Part shown: in pieces, positions 1 to 20,060 of the stretch
Layout: every line of letters begins with the position of its first letter
How positions within the stretch are numbered: position 1 is the first letter of the stretch
Notes under the pieces: model-generated
The model's database searches: none
What the model saw: only the letters and a program-made list of their open reading frames with translations
What the model was told of the DNA's origin: nothing
Position numbers and translations under genes: made by a program
NCBI RefSeq assembly: GCF_024868665.1
Contig: NC_079895.1
Location: 3,932,154-3,996,153 of the forward strand
DNA: 64,000 nucleotides
Direction of reading: 5' to 3'
Source: Triplophysa rosa
Lineage: Eukaryota > Chordata > Actinopteri > Cypriniformes > Nemacheilidae

Positions 1-33
1 AATTTTCATTTTTGGGTGAACAGTTCCTTTAAT
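1..33. repeat. 3' terminus of a TTAA-ended inverted-repeat element
   Basis: The first 33 bases end in CCTTTAA and match the right end of a short inverted-repeat element found many times in this window (termini like TTAAAGGGATAGTTCACCC). The left part lies outside the window. Confidence 0.7.
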
Positions 34-163
34 GCACTAACATGAACAATTAACTAACATTAACAAATGCTGAATAACAAACAGTTTTAGTCATTGTTAG
101 TTCATGTTAGCTAATACGTTTACTAATGTTAACAGAATACAATATTATTATAAAGTGTTACCA
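31..163. repeat. Dispersed AT-rich repeat (GTTAGTTCATGTTAG family)
   Basis: This stretch shares strings such as TTAGTTCATGTTAG and TTTACTAATGTTA with 45660-45930. It ends in AAAGTGTTACC, a terminus also seen as GGTAACACTTT elsewhere in the window. It is probably a non-autonomous DNA transposon. Confidence 0.55.
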
Positions 164-1751
164 TTTTTTAAAACCAACAAGACAAATGTGTCATTGCAAA
201 TGATCCCTAGCTGCCTTGTTCCATCAGATTTAGGACAGAGCCAAGAGAACAGTACAAGGCTGAGCCCCAGCGTCATTTGAAGCTTATTACACTCTGCAGA
301 ACATTCACAAAAGCAGAATCATGGAGCTGAACTAACTGTGTTAATATGTGCCCTGCATTATGTAAGAACACATTCAGAGTCAGCACTGGTGGCTGTTCTC
401 TAATGAGTTTGCTTAAAGAGAGGGGGGAGTGGCCACATTCTGAAGGCTGAAGTTCACCTAGACGCAATCTGGAAGTACGGAGAAAAGATAAGAAGACGGA
501 GCCCAACACTTAGCCATCAAGGAAAGACACCTACTGCCTTAAAAAGGTAGGCATTGCTCACTGTCAATGTACTGACGTCATATTGTAACAGCTGCAAAAT
601 TTATAGCCTTCTTCTGACACACCTTAGATTTCTAATGTAAACTACGACTGATTTGTGAGCTTGTGTAACCGTAATGCCACTTTATGGTGGAATGTGTGTT
701 GGGGGTCAGGGGAGGAGAAGGGAAGTATCTTAAAAGTCATAAATTAATAAATCCATAGGAATTTTGTTCAGCAAACGTGCCCACTTTTTTATCCATCCTG
801 TCATTCACAAAGGCTGCACTGTTGGGCTGGCCACATGGGGTCAAGCAGGACAAAACTACTATAGTAAAGAGCTTTTACCGCAAGCTTCTATACATATAAC
901 AAATAACCACACTTTTAATCCACTTTTGGTGGTCTGTTTAGTTCTCTAAAAAGCTTGCTTGTTGCTGACCGGGCGTTTTGTAACCAACTTCACCTGAAAA
1001 AAAACCCCCAGTTTTTCTAACACTACGCGACGCGTTAACGCTATTCTTGACATTAATGCACTGAAGGGTTTGAGGAAAATACTGCGGTTTCTCAAGGGAG
1101 GTCCATGACCAAACAAGATCATAACACAGCTGGGAAACCCACTTAAAACATCATGAACACCACCCAAAAAACAAAATGTAGGACAGGTAGTCAGTTTTGT
1201 GGGGCAATGTGGCACACCACTAAAAGGTAACTGATATATTGTCTATCTAATGACATGCATGTTTAATAATTTCATTTTAATTAGTCATTTAGTCTGTTTC
1301 AACCACGACATAAATAAGGCACAAACAAAACATAAAACAATGCCATACCATTTTTAAGAAGGGATGCAAATCAAAACAAAAAGCAACTCTTTACTCTATA
1401 ATAAATCACACCTGAGGGCCACAAAATCCTATTCTATATTGTAAAAAAAAAAAATTGTCAACATGTAGTTGATTTAAAAAAAACTTTTTATTTGAAATGT
1501 TTAGTTGAACTTACTACCTATCCCATATTTGGTTTGTTGGATGCTGGTCACGCTACATGTCATTCAGTATTTATGTATCGTGACTTTGAAAAGACTTTGA
1601 ACTTGTAGTAAGATATTACATAACCACTACTAGTTAAAATTTGAACACACCTACCAATTCCTTATTTAAGCCGACTATCACATTTGAGAAAACTAGTCAT
1701 CAAAACAACAGAACTGCACAAACTTAAGTACTAATATTGTTTATATTATTA
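164..1751. other. Intergenic, no gene seen
   Basis: No open frame with recognisable protein similarity and no plausible spliced exon was found on either strand. The sequence is AT-rich and unremarkable. Confidence 0.5.
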
Positions 1752-2189
1752 TATGTGACCATGGACAACAAAAATAGTCTTATGGGTCAATTTTTCGAAA
1801 TTGAGATTTTTACATAATCTCAAAGCTGAATAAATAAACTTTCTATAGATATATGAGTTGTTAGAATAGGACAATATCTGGCTGAGATACAACCGTTTAA
1901 AACTCTGGAATCTGAGAGCACAAAAAATCTAAATATTGAGAAAATTGCCTTTGAAGTTGTTAATCAGGGGCACTGTGGCAGACCATCCACTCACAAAAAT
2001 AAAGTTGTTATATATTTAAGGTAGGAATTTTACAAAATATCTTCATGGAACATGATCTTTACTTAATATCCTAATGATTTTTGGCATAAAAGAAAAATCG
2101 ATAATTTTGACCCACACAATGTATTTTTGTCTTTTACGAAAAATATTCCCGTGCTACTTAAGACTGGTTTTGTGATCCAGGGTCACATA
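1752..2189. mobile_element. Non-autonomous DNA transposon (MITE), TATGTGACC termini
   Basis: The element begins TATGTGACC and ends GGTCACATA, which are reverse complements. The longer arms also pair imperfectly, with CCATGGACAACAAAA near the left end and TTTTGTGATCCAGGG near the right. The interior is AT-rich and has no transposase. I recognise it as a common cyprinid interspersed repeat. The outer TA may be the target duplication. Confidence 0.8.
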
Positions 2190-2508
2190 TTTCCAACGTG
2201 ATTTGCAGGCCTTGAAAGTGTCAAATGAAAACAACCCTATCCGATATCACGACAGGAGCTCATGGAAATTTGTAGGTTTGGAAGGCGTGCATCAGTGCAG
2301 TGGGTTGGTGGCCACATTTTAACATCACATATTAAAATGGAGGACAAGTATGCACGGTAGTACCAGATGGGCTGGGGATGGAGAGCTAAACAAATACATT
2401 TGCTTCGCTCTATTGCTCTGAGATATCTATTGGGGAGGGGGCGAAATGAGCGACTAATACATGTAAAAGAGATATGACACACACCTGTATGCATATCACC
2501 TGCTCTTG

Positions 2509-2518
2509 CCATATATGG
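2509..2518. promoter_or_regulatory. Consensus CArG box (SRF-type)
   Basis: CCATATATGG fits the serum response element core CC(A/T)6GG perfectly. It lies about 35 bp upstream of a TATA-like AGATAAAAG and 140 bp upstream of a strong splice donor, so it may belong to a promoter for vil1. Binding is inferred only from the consensus. Confidence 0.4.
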
Positions 2519-2542
2519 CCCTGAGTGATTGAATACAGACGG

Positions 2543-2659
2543 AGATAAAAGTGCAAGGGTTGTAAAGTAGCGAGTGAGGGAGTGCAGTCTCCACCAACAT
2601 CGCTGTGATCCGAAGGCACTTTTACTTGGCTGCTTTCTTCTCCATTTCACCGTTGGCAG
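2543..2659 (+). promoter_or_regulatory. vil1: Possible vil1 promoter and untranslated exon 1
   Basis: A TATA-like AGATAAAAG at 2543-2551 is followed about 110 bp later by an excellent splice donor, GCAG|GTGAGTACG, at 2659/2660. The vil1 start codon at 8487 lies 29 bases after a strong splice acceptor (TGCTTTTCCAG ending at 8458), so vil1 must have an upstream non-coding exon somewhere. Mouse villin is known to have an untranslated exon 1 followed by a first intron of about 5.5 kb, close to the roughly 5.8 kb here. The link between donor and acceptor is inference. The AGATAA could equally be a GATA-factor site. Confidence 0.35.
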
Positions 2660-4676
2660 GTGAGTACGTCTGATTCTCGCTTCTTTCGCAAAATTAAACT
2701 AATTTAGAGGGCAATAAACATTAACCTTATGAAACTACCCAACATGCCCATTAAAGTGATTCACTAGGTTGTAAAAAGTCATAACTTTTTCTCTCATAAA
2801 TAAATACTGCAGAAGTGCTTCCCATTATCCATCAGTTATGCTTTTGAACTGAACCTCTGTTTGCAGTTACCCTTCTATCATAAAAAGCCTGCTGAAAGAT
2901 CTCTGTTATGTAATCGTATATTTCATAATATGCAAAACTATATTTAAAGTATTTGAAAGAAAGAGACGACAAAGTGTGTCTTATCTTACAAAATATGCTC
3001 CTGTAACCAATTCCGGTGGAAAATATGGTCCTTGATATAAATGATAAAATGTCCAAAGTGTCCTTGTCTTGGCAGTGCTGGTAGGTTGTACATTACACTT
3101 GTGTGTCTTGCCCTAACAACGTTTCTTTGAGGTTTACGATTGTATCAAAAAGTGTGCATGTGTGCTGTTCAATTTGTAAATGTTGTGCCAAATTAACCAA
3201 ATGTGATGGTGAATGATTGGTTGTGAGTAATCTTATGTTCAAAATGACCATGAGGATTACATTATAGGAAAATGACCAACAGGTCATGGACTTAATGCTC
3301 GAATAACTTTGTGCTATTAATACATTTAAACCATATACTTATACTTCTAAAAGAAAGGATCTGCAATGATGGATCGCAATGATGGAGAACAACTCACAGG
3401 AAGACTATTAATCAAGGTTATAAAGAGGAGGGTAGAGATATGTACACAATGCTGTCAGGCCTGACCAAACACAGGACAGTATAATCCAGAGTCACATAAA
3501 AAATATTTCCCTGTTTGTTCTAACACACAGCCTTCAGTAATGCTGGAGGACAGATCATTCATGATACGCCTGTAATGTAATTACAACCGTGGAGTGGAGC
3601 AGTCAAGACATTATGGCACTAATAATGTAACTTTTAAGATTTTGTTTGGAAATATGAAGATTTTGTTTGGAAATATGAACCTTTGAACAGGGCAAAGGGG
3701 TTGTCTTCGGTGACATATTGGTCCGTGCAATCTGCTCGCACTATAGCAACACAACAGACTAATAAAACCAACTGTCCAATCAAATGAGAGAGATGGAGTC
3801 ATCTCTATTATCACACCATATCAAAATCTATGCTGGAAGGTACTAAGCAAAGTCACTGATAAGGAAGCTCATAAATTTGGTATATGCACACAGAAAACAG
3901 TCTCTTTGCACTGGTTGCACTGGTGCGCCTAACTTTTTTTCTTAGGTGCACCAGCACAAAAGTTAGGTGCACCCAAATTTTCGACCGCATCGCATTTAAC
4001 ACCACAGTTTTACCAGTTCACTGTTTTTTAAATCGCTGTCCATATAGGCAAAATTGACTTGTAAATGATTAACTAACAATCTGGTCAACATAAAGTTCTT
4101 TATTTGAAGCACAATTCTACAAGAAAGGTAACTTACTGAAAAAGTGTTGATGCTTAAAGTGCTTCACTGAACTGAAACTTAAACTTAAAACATCTCAAGA
4201 TAAATGGACCAGGGCTTGACATAACCTGGGAGGTTGATGGCTCCGTGTCAGAGCATTGCTTACGATTTTCGGACGGATCAGGCCTTAACTTAACATTATT
4301 CCAGAAAAAGTTGTCAATCGTTCTTTTCATCTTCTCTCCATATCTCATAATGTGTGTCTGTTGTTGAATCACAGGGAGACTTTCAGAGTCGTTTTCAGAG
4401 ACTTTTTTTCTCCCTCGAACGGCTGGATGCGAATTGAGACCATTGAGAAATAAGGTTGCATGTGCGACCACATTGGTCACACTCTAGAGTCCTTTTTAGA
4501 ATGATGTATGTGGTTGTATACGTTAAGGATATTGTACAGTCAGCAGGTAATTTTTGCTGAAAAAAAGCGATGATTGGAAGCAAAAAATACATGACTACCT
4601 TTCAGATAAATAGACATCTAAAATAGCTAGATATCTGGCTTATAAGGTTATAGAGTTTACACAGGTGATTATTTAA
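2660..4676. other. Intergenic or putative vil1 intron 1, no gene seen
   Basis: There is no recognisable coding sequence. A 21-bp unit containing TTTGTTTGGAAATATG is repeated twice in tandem at about 3637-3678. Around 3915-3990 a short inverted motif (GGTGCGCCTAAC / GTTAGGTGCACC) marks another dispersed repeat. A minus-strand open frame at 4154-4480 contains MKRTIDNFF, faintly like the N-terminus of hAT-derived genes, but it is too short to assign. Confidence 0.45.
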
Positions 4677-5360
4677 GGGATAATCCACAGCTAGCCATGC
4701 GTTAAGTAAGGGATAATGTACAGGCAGCCGGTTGTTATCGCAGAAACAAGCCCCGACAGTGTGATCAGGACCTGACGCAAAGCGGACACATTACACACTG
4801 AAGGGGCTTATTTCTGCTATAACAACCGCTTATTACACACTGAAGGGGCTTATTTCTGTGATAACAACCGCTTATTACATGGCTACTTGCCACATGAGAA
4901 AAAAACTGGACATAAAATGTGAATTTGAAATATTTTATTAGCTCATTTTTACCGAATGCAGACCTTCCGCGAGGAAAAGCAGTTTAGTTTCGGTTTTAAA
5001 GTAAGAAACGACTTTCAAACGTCACGAACAGGCAAATTGGTTTAATCATTTGTAAATATAATGTCATATATGTTATTAAAAGAAATATTTATAATTAATT
5101 TTGTGTAATATTAAACTGCCCCTCTCAAAATGATTTGCAGCATCCGGGTTACAGAGTGTTATTAGTTTCGAGCGGTTGTTATTTGAAAATAACAACCCTT
5201 GGAATGTCGCGACTGGCCAATCAGAATCAAGCATTCAAATGAGCCATGTAATAAAGGGTTATAATGCACGACGTGGAGGCCAAGAACCACCCGACGCGAA
5301 ACGGAGCCTCCGTGAAGTGCTTTAAAATTCTTTAATGCACGGCTAGCTGTGGATTATCCC
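4677..5360. mobile_element. Inverted-repeat DNA transposon (non-autonomous)
   Basis: The left end (GGGATAATCCACAGCTAGCC) and right end (GGCTAGCTGTGGATTATCCC) form terminal inverted repeats of about 29 bp. The interior contains a near-perfect tandem pair of about 45 bp (TTATTACACACTGAAGGGGC, near 4790-4870) and no transposase. An inverted relative lies at 34194-34680 inside dnajc10. Confidence 0.75.
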
Positions 5361-5403
5361 GCTTATCCCATGGTCATTTGCCAAGTTAAAGCTGTTATTG
5401 ATG

Positions 5404-6886
5404 TTTACTGTAACACTTCGTGTCAGGGTCAAAAGCAGGAGAGACGTAAATTGTCCAATATTCCATTAATGATATCCAGGACAATGAAGACAAACACAAA
5501 CACAACACCATTACATAAACAATACCAGACAAAGAACTGAACTAAGGGGAAAAATTAAATAAGACAGATAACGAGGGGTAGACAGGTGATGGGAATTTGC
5601 AAAGATGTCCATATCATAGTGATCAGATGAGACGGGTGCAAAGGATTATGGGAAGTGTAGTCCAGTGGTAAGTGAGGGCAGACGATGGATTGTGACAGTA
5701 CGCCCCCTCCCGAAAAGGCGCGACCTCACGCCATAACAGATCCAACAGAGGAGGGTGGGTGGGGGTTCAGGAGGGGGACGGACCTCAGGCGGCGACAGGT
5801 GATGAAGGCAGGCAGATGACCACGGTGGTGATGAAGGTGGGAGGAGCCAGGGTGGAGACAGAAGGGAGCTGGAGCAGGAGGAGCCAGTTGGTACCTCGAC
5901 CACAGCCCGAAGGGGAACCCACGGAGGAGACGATGGAGGGCGGAGACATGGAGGAGCAGACGACTTCAGGGGGCCGACTGACGGAGGCGACGCAGGTGGA
6001 GGTGGAGCCTGAGGCGGAGACGGAGAGCCGAAGAGCCAGGGTGACGGCGAAGATCCAGAGGGCCCGGGTGGAACCGACGGCTCAGGCGAACGAGGCGGAG
6101 ACGGAGATCCAGGAGTCCGCGGTGGAGCCGTGGCTCTGAGAACCCCGGATTACTGCGGCTCTCATCTCTGGTGGAGGACTTCGGGGTGAGGTGAGCTGGG
6201 TCGCTCAACGCGTGCTTGTACAGGATCGGATGATGATCGATCTCATTCAGGATGGTCTCGCTCACAGAGGCGAGAGCCCATTATCCACCGGATGAGATCG
6301 ATAAACTCCCCAAAGGGTCTGTCCCTGAACTCGGGCGCCAGACCCCGAGGGGAGTCATCATCCAACCCCATCACAAAGCACGTGTTAAGTGAGCGATCAT
6401 CCAAGCTCACCTGATGGCTCAGTTCCAGGAAGTCCTCCACGTATCTCTCCAGAGGACGGCCATCCTGGCTGAGCTGGAGAGATGTTGAGCCGCAAGTAAT
6501 CCGTGACAAAACAGTCAAAATCAAAAACTGACAAAACCGGATACAAAAAACGGATTTAAAGTGAAGACGCCCACACTTTTCTTTTAGGTCCGGTATTCTG
6601 TAACACTTCGTGTCAGGGTCAAAAGCAGGAGAGACGTAGATTGTCCAATATTCCTTTAATGATATCCAGGACGATGAAGACAAACACAACACCATTACAT
6701 AAACAATACCAGACAAAGAACTGAACTAAGGGGAGAACTTATATAAGACAGATAACGAGGGGTAGACAGGTGATGGGAATTTGCAAAGATGTAAATATCA
6801 TAATGATCAGGTGAGACAGGTGCAAAGGATTATGGGAAGTGTAGTCCAGTGGTAAGTGAGGGCAGACGGTGGATTGTGACATTTAC
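5404..6886 (-). mobile_element. Non-autonomous LTR retrotransposon with 5-bp target duplication
   Basis: Two direct repeats of about 285 bp (5409-5697 and 6599-6881) flank an interior of about 900 bp. Read on the minus strand each begins TGTCACAATCC and ends GTGTTACA, the TG...CA form of an LTR. The 5-bp string TTTAC stands immediately outside both ends (5404-5408 and 6882-6886). The interior has only a gag-like fragment on the minus strand, a GC-rich Pro/Arg/Glu-coding stretch, and no protease, reverse transcriptase or integrase. The LTRs differ by a few substitutions and small indels, so the insertion is fairly young. Confidence 0.85.
6243..6480 (-). pseudogene. gag-like fragment of the LTR element
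   Basis: The minus-strand frame includes LERYVEDFLELSHQVSLDD, then GLDDDSPRGLAPEF and FGEFIDLIRWIMG. This is the layout of the capsid-domain segment of fish retrotransposon Gag proteins (a segment running from the ERYVEDFLELS motif to the FxEFIDLI motif). It lies just inside the 5' LTR on the same strand, as expected. No zinc knuckle or pol follows, and the frame breaks into a GC-rich low-complexity interior, so it cannot encode a full Gag-Pol. The assignment rests on motif memory. Confidence 0.5.
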
Positions 6887-7635
6887 GGTATAATTTAAGA
6901 TCAAACAGGTGAAAAATTCAATAAAGATGTGCATTTCAACTTTAACTTTAACTTAAGACAGCGTTTAAAAATGCTATTAATGGCACACGCTGCAAAATAA
7001 ATAAAGCATGACGCATAGTTTTTTAATGTCAAACAAATGTTTTATTTCTCGGCCACAACAATGACCTTAATCATTTTCAGTATTGGTCTTTTCACAACAA
7101 ATATTGCTATTAAACTGAATAATGAATCAGAATATTGTGAAAATCCTGAATCCACCGACATCCCTAATGTAATATTTATATACACATCCCACTCTGATGA
7201 ACACGCATCACATGAATCTAAATCACGTCATTAAATTATCATAAGCTTCCGTATAAAAGCTTTAATCATAAGGGAGATGAGAATCTCTCACCCTGACAGC
7301 AGTTTCCTGCTCACATTCGACCAAAACAACAAAGAGTGTTGAACTGTGCTGTAACAGACTGTCTCCGAGCTAAATGATGGTAGACAAGCAATGCCTCATA
7401 TTTCATAGCATTGTGGGTAAAGAGGATGTGGCTGATGCTTAAAGCATCAGAACGCGAAACGATGTCAAGGTTCGGTTTAAAAAAAAAAATTCGACAAAGC
7501 ACTTAGTTTGTGGTGTATTTAAACAGCTGGGTAGTTAAGCACACAACACAGAGAAAAAGCAAACACCATATAATCAAATTTTTAGAGCGCCTTGACTGTC
7601 ATAAAATGTGTCTAACTTCCTATAGAACGTTTTGA

Positions 7636-7872
7636 CCCGGGTTCACAGACGAGGCTTAAAGCTAATCCCAGATTAAAATGAATGTGTGACCTGTCTTGAC
7701 CGAATATAACTTGCCCAGAAATATCTTACAATATATCAGTGCCATTGTTTTGTCTCGAGATGCTCACCAGTAAAGTATTCTTCCAAGGCATTTTTATAAA
7801 AGCAACATATATCTTAATTCAACTAAGGCATAGTCCTGGTTTAAGATAAACTGTGTCTGTGCAACCGGGCCT
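7636..7872. mobile_element. MITE with CCGGTTTCACAGAC-type termini
   Basis: The element begins CCCGGGTTCACAGACGAGGC and ends CTGTGTCTGTGCAACCGGG, imperfect inverted repeats. A same-orientation copy lies at 34684-34925 in dnajc10 intron 14 and shares long strings such as ATATATCAGTGCCATTGTTT. It has no coding content. Confidence 0.75.
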
Positions 7873-8486
7873 TAAACAATTATTGGAGTCTTGTTGAAAG
7901 CAGAATTTAAAAAATGGAAGTGCTCGCAGAAGTAAGGCACCTTTGGTGCTTATTCACACCCTTACACCTCAGTCCCTCTTGTCCTACAGACGTAGTATCT
8001 ACTACACATTTGCATCAGATATAGAGCGTGTGGCTTTCACTTCCTTTCCCAGAGATGCTTCAGTCTCTTCCTCTGTCAGTATAGGCTCAGTTTTAGCTTT
8101 GTGTCTGGCTTTATTGCAATGTGTTTAGTGTTATTTAGACCACTCCTTCTTTTCCCCTTGAATGACTTTGAAAAAGGTTAACAGGAAGAAAATTATTAAA
8201 CAGACATTAAACATATTAAAATTCTGTAATTTACCCACCGTTATGTTTTTCCAAATGGTATGCACATATGCTAAACCCTTACATATGTCATTTTTGGCTG
8301 TGCCTGTGTTTCTAAAAGTCTTTTTTTATTATTAAAAAGCTCATTTGTTTGGTTACAAAGACGAATTTACACTTTATTTTATGTGATTCGAGGAAATGAT
8401 TTGCCTGGAATTACTACATGAAATTAAATCCGCAATTCTTTTTCCATTGCTTTTCCAGGTATTTCCCAAAGATTTAAATTGGCATA

Positions 8487-15148
<6,662 letters not shown>

Positions 15149-16060
15149 AAGGGCTGTGCAAAACTACTGTTAGGATCATCTCCTTTTAAATGTTTAGATT
15201 GCATGTTTACATGAATGACCTTATTTAAATGTATTTTTCTGAAAGCAAGAAAACTGATAGCATAAAAATAAATGTCTATATTTACATTTAAAATCAGATT
15301 ACCTTATTAATAACCCTACAGTATAAGTCAAACTTTGGGAAAATTTGGGAAGATCAGTTTATTTAAACAGGGATTTGTGGTAAACTGCCAGTTTTGACAA
15401 TTTAATATTTTTGTAATAATCTGAAGAGATATGCATTTAAGCACTGACTAAAAGCTGCATTCTCTCGTGGCTCAAGCAAGCGCTTCAATAAAATGTGACA
15501 TTTTTAAGTTTATGCGATGATGTACAGTTATACAAAAGAAACTTGGACATTTGTCAAACTTTCATTGCTATTAATAATTTACCGTACCACCTGTCTAATG
15601 GAAAAGTCAATAAACAGGAACAGACTTCATTGTGATGGAAATTCTTTTGTCACCTCTTTTTTTTAATGCACACATTATTAATTACCACACCCATGCATTC
15701 AATGCTGTATTACTGTAAAACTTGTTTGTGGCCCTGAGCATGTTTTATTTTTAAAAACAAAACATTTTAACTACAGCTGCAATAGCAAAGGTTTTATAGC
15801 ATGAAAATCAAACATTGGGTATCATGAATTGCACATGGAATATAAAATGGATTACACATTACACACTGTTATTACACAAGTCAAGGCCTCCTAAACAATA
15901 CGTTTTCAGGAGTTATCAAATGTTTAGCATACAGTATAATTAACAGAAACATGTTGTTTAACATTCACAGCCTTAAACGTTTAGCACTGTCCTAAACACC
16001 TCAGAAGAGAATAGGAAAGCCGAGTAATCGAGAGAAACAGAAAAAGAAGCAAAACCTGAC
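15149..16060. other. vil1 3' UTR and convergent flank
   Basis: Possible vil1 polyadenylation signals (AATAAA) lie near 15267, 15488 and 15609. TTTATT at 15743-15748 is AATAAA on the minus strand and could end a minus-strand transcript that includes the exon-like stretch at 16061-16132. No other coding sequence is visible. Confidence 0.4.
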
Positions 16061-16132
16061 CTTGAGCTGGTTGTAATCCGTGCAGGGACTCTGGATGGCG
16101 TCCATCGCCTGGTCAATGTAGTCGTTCTCCTG
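16061..16132 (-). other. Orphan coding-exon-like stretch
   Basis: On the minus strand, 24 open codons (first residues QENDYIDQAMDAI) have GC-rich third positions unlike the surrounding AT-rich DNA. An acceptor-like TTATCTTAG (or TTAGCAG) precedes them and a donor-like AAG|GTCAGG follows. The length is a multiple of three with phase 0 at both ends. I do not recognise the protein. No partner exons were found in the 0.9 kb upstream before the paox promoter region. It may be an exon of a gene convergent with vil1, or a relic left by rearrangement. Confidence 0.4.
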
Positions 16133-16651
16133 CTAAGATAAAATAGTTTCTTAGCGCCATCTAGCGAATGACTGAACACTTAACTTGACAAAGTATAAAC
16201 TCAACGCATGATTGAGATATATCCGTGTTGCTTAATAAAACGATGTATAATTACGAACGAATAAATGTACGTGCAGTTACGCATCTACAATCTGTACCTG
16301 ACCCAGAAACGGTCTGATTTACGTCGTTTTATGAAGTATAATAACAAAATATATATCCCTTAATGTTGAAGTTTAGAGGTTTTCAGTCAAACCTGTGTCA
16401 TTCCTATTGCAGATATACCATAATTATCAAATAAATCGATATTTAACCTATTGGGCAGTTAAAAGTTAAACTGACCGCAGTGTTCAAATTGTCAGAGCGC
16501 GCCAAAGTCTGTTCACTGGTAACGTTATCACAAACTTGTCACGTGTCATATTAGGGAAACACACAAATTTAGCAGTTTTGTACGCTTTTGCATGTTAACC
16601 GTGTTGACATCTTCAAGGGTGGAAAATCATTACGCTTGTTCGTCTTGACGC

Positions 16652-16782
16652 GGCGCCGCAAAATCCGACAGCCGATGACATTGAAGTACCGCGAGAGCGA
16701 TTTAAAAAAAACATAAAGAGTTTACTTTCGAAATGCTCTCGCGGTACTTTGATGTCATCCGCCTGTCGGATCTTGCGGCGCC
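16652..16782. repeat. Long hairpin with arms of about 49 bp
   Basis: The left arm (16652-16699) starts GGCGCCGCAAAATCCGACAG and ends ACCGCGAGAGCG. The right arm (16734-16782) is its near-perfect reverse complement, from CTCTCGCGGTAC to TTGCGGCGCC. A loop of about 34 nt, rich in A/T, separates them. The arms are much more GC- and CpG-rich than the flanks. It may be a short palindromic transposon. No target duplication was identified. Confidence 0.7.
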
Positions 16783-17440
16783 TACAAGCCTACTGTAATG
16801 GCGATTACATAACTAAAAGTGGTTACGTCACTACGTTGCATTACAGGTAGGATACGTTCAACGATTTACAAGTGGACCATTTATTTAATACATAACGTAT
16901 GAAATAAGGTAATATTAAACGTATAAAATGTGCACTGAACGAATCAGCTCTAAGTGTCACATTTTATGCGCGTTTATTTATGCAGCCATCTGTTTCTACA
17001 GAGACATTTATTTTGAAGTTTGGTAGAGCAAAACGCTCCCCCCATTAAAGTTTCTGTTTTCCCAATGCTGCCATAAAAACAACCTGTTGAACGTGCTTGT
17101 GTTCATGTATGTTTTGGAGATAATTTTGCGTGTAAGCGTCATGCAGCCTTCAAAGAGCATCAAAGGAAGGTCATTTTGCAGACTGCAATATTTGAAACTT
17201 CATCTGCTATGGGATATCCTGTGATCCCTGCTCTTGTAAAATAATCATATGGACTACAAAGGTCACTGACGTCAGATGTTTCAGGTATTTAAACATTGAC
17301 TCCGCACCATGCTCGGCACATGGGCTGTAGCTTTCTCTGTATTGCTGAGTTGTTGTTGGTTCTTTTAAATCACCTTTTAAAGTTCCTGAACTTAATTCAT
17401 GTTTTCCTTGCTTAAACAGCTGAACAAAGCAGCAGGAGGA
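16783..17440 (+). promoter_or_regulatory. paox copy 1 upstream region
   Basis: From 17080 this region is duplicated at 21668 upstream of copy 2. TATTTAAA at 17286-17293 is a TATA-like site, conserved as TATTTAAG in the second copy. CTTAAACAG ending at 17419, just before the start codon, looks like an acceptor, so part of the 5' UTR may be spliced. Confidence 0.35.
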
Positions 17441-19437
<1,997 letters not shown>

Positions 19438-19724
19438 ACACCACTATCCTAGAGTGGTCTTTGGTCTCATGAAGATAACATTTTTGTGGTCTCATGAAGA
19501 TAAGGGTTTTATATACTTGACCTCACACTCTGTAGGCTTCCAGGTTTTGTATTAAATGGGCCGTAAGCAATTTTGTGTGTACATTTAACTGATCGCTGTA
19601 CCATGCATATCTCTGTTCTGTTAATGATTAAACAGCAATGTATTAAAGAAATGAAGGAGTATTCCTTCTGATTGCTGATTGATCTAAAGCAGTGTAATGT
19701 ACAATAATGAGCATCTTCAAATCA

Positions 19725-19860
19725 GAATCAGAAGTACTTTAATAATCCCAGAGTGAAATTATTTTGTTACAAAAACTCCAGATATGCAAACAACATATAT
19801 TCAGAACAAGATATAAATATAAAATATATATATATAACTATATATATATATAAAAGATAA
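19725..19860. repeat. LINE-type 3' tail and TA microsatellite
   Basis: ATCAGAATCAGAAGTACTTT followed by AATAATCCCAGAGTGAAATT resembles the widespread fish LINE tail found at many loci. A (TA)n tract follows at about 19824-19852. The corresponding flank of paox copy 2 lacks it, so it was gained after duplication or lost from the copy. Confidence 0.5.
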
Positions 19861-20060
19861 AATGTACAGTTTAATAATATACAATATGCAAAAAGAGCAA
19901 AAAATAATTCTCTGTTGTTTGAGAGTCAGAATTACAGAGAGTTAAATTAAATCTAAACTAACTGAAAGGTGATTTCCATTTCATTCAATTGTCTTAACAA
20001 TGTCCAGTTGTTTGCCTAGAAAAACAATGAATATATATGTTTGTTGATTTTTGCTAATTA

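Noticed and set aside
2237..2650. 137-aa minus-strand open frame upstream of vil1
   Set aside because: Composition looks random and no family motif is present; the region fits a promoter/5' exon on the plus strand better.
4780..4875. CRISPR-like or satellite array
   Set aside because: Only two tandem copies of about 45 bp inside a MITE in a vertebrate genome.
5759..6139. 126-aa Glu/Thr-rich plus-strand frame inside the LTR element
   Set aside because: It is antisense to the retroelement, lies in low-complexity GC-rich sequence and shows no recognisable domain.
17399..17440. Start of paox copy 1 at ATG 17399
   Set aside because: The stretch includes an acceptor-like CTTAAACAG and has no family similarity; ATG 17441 matches the copy 2 start.
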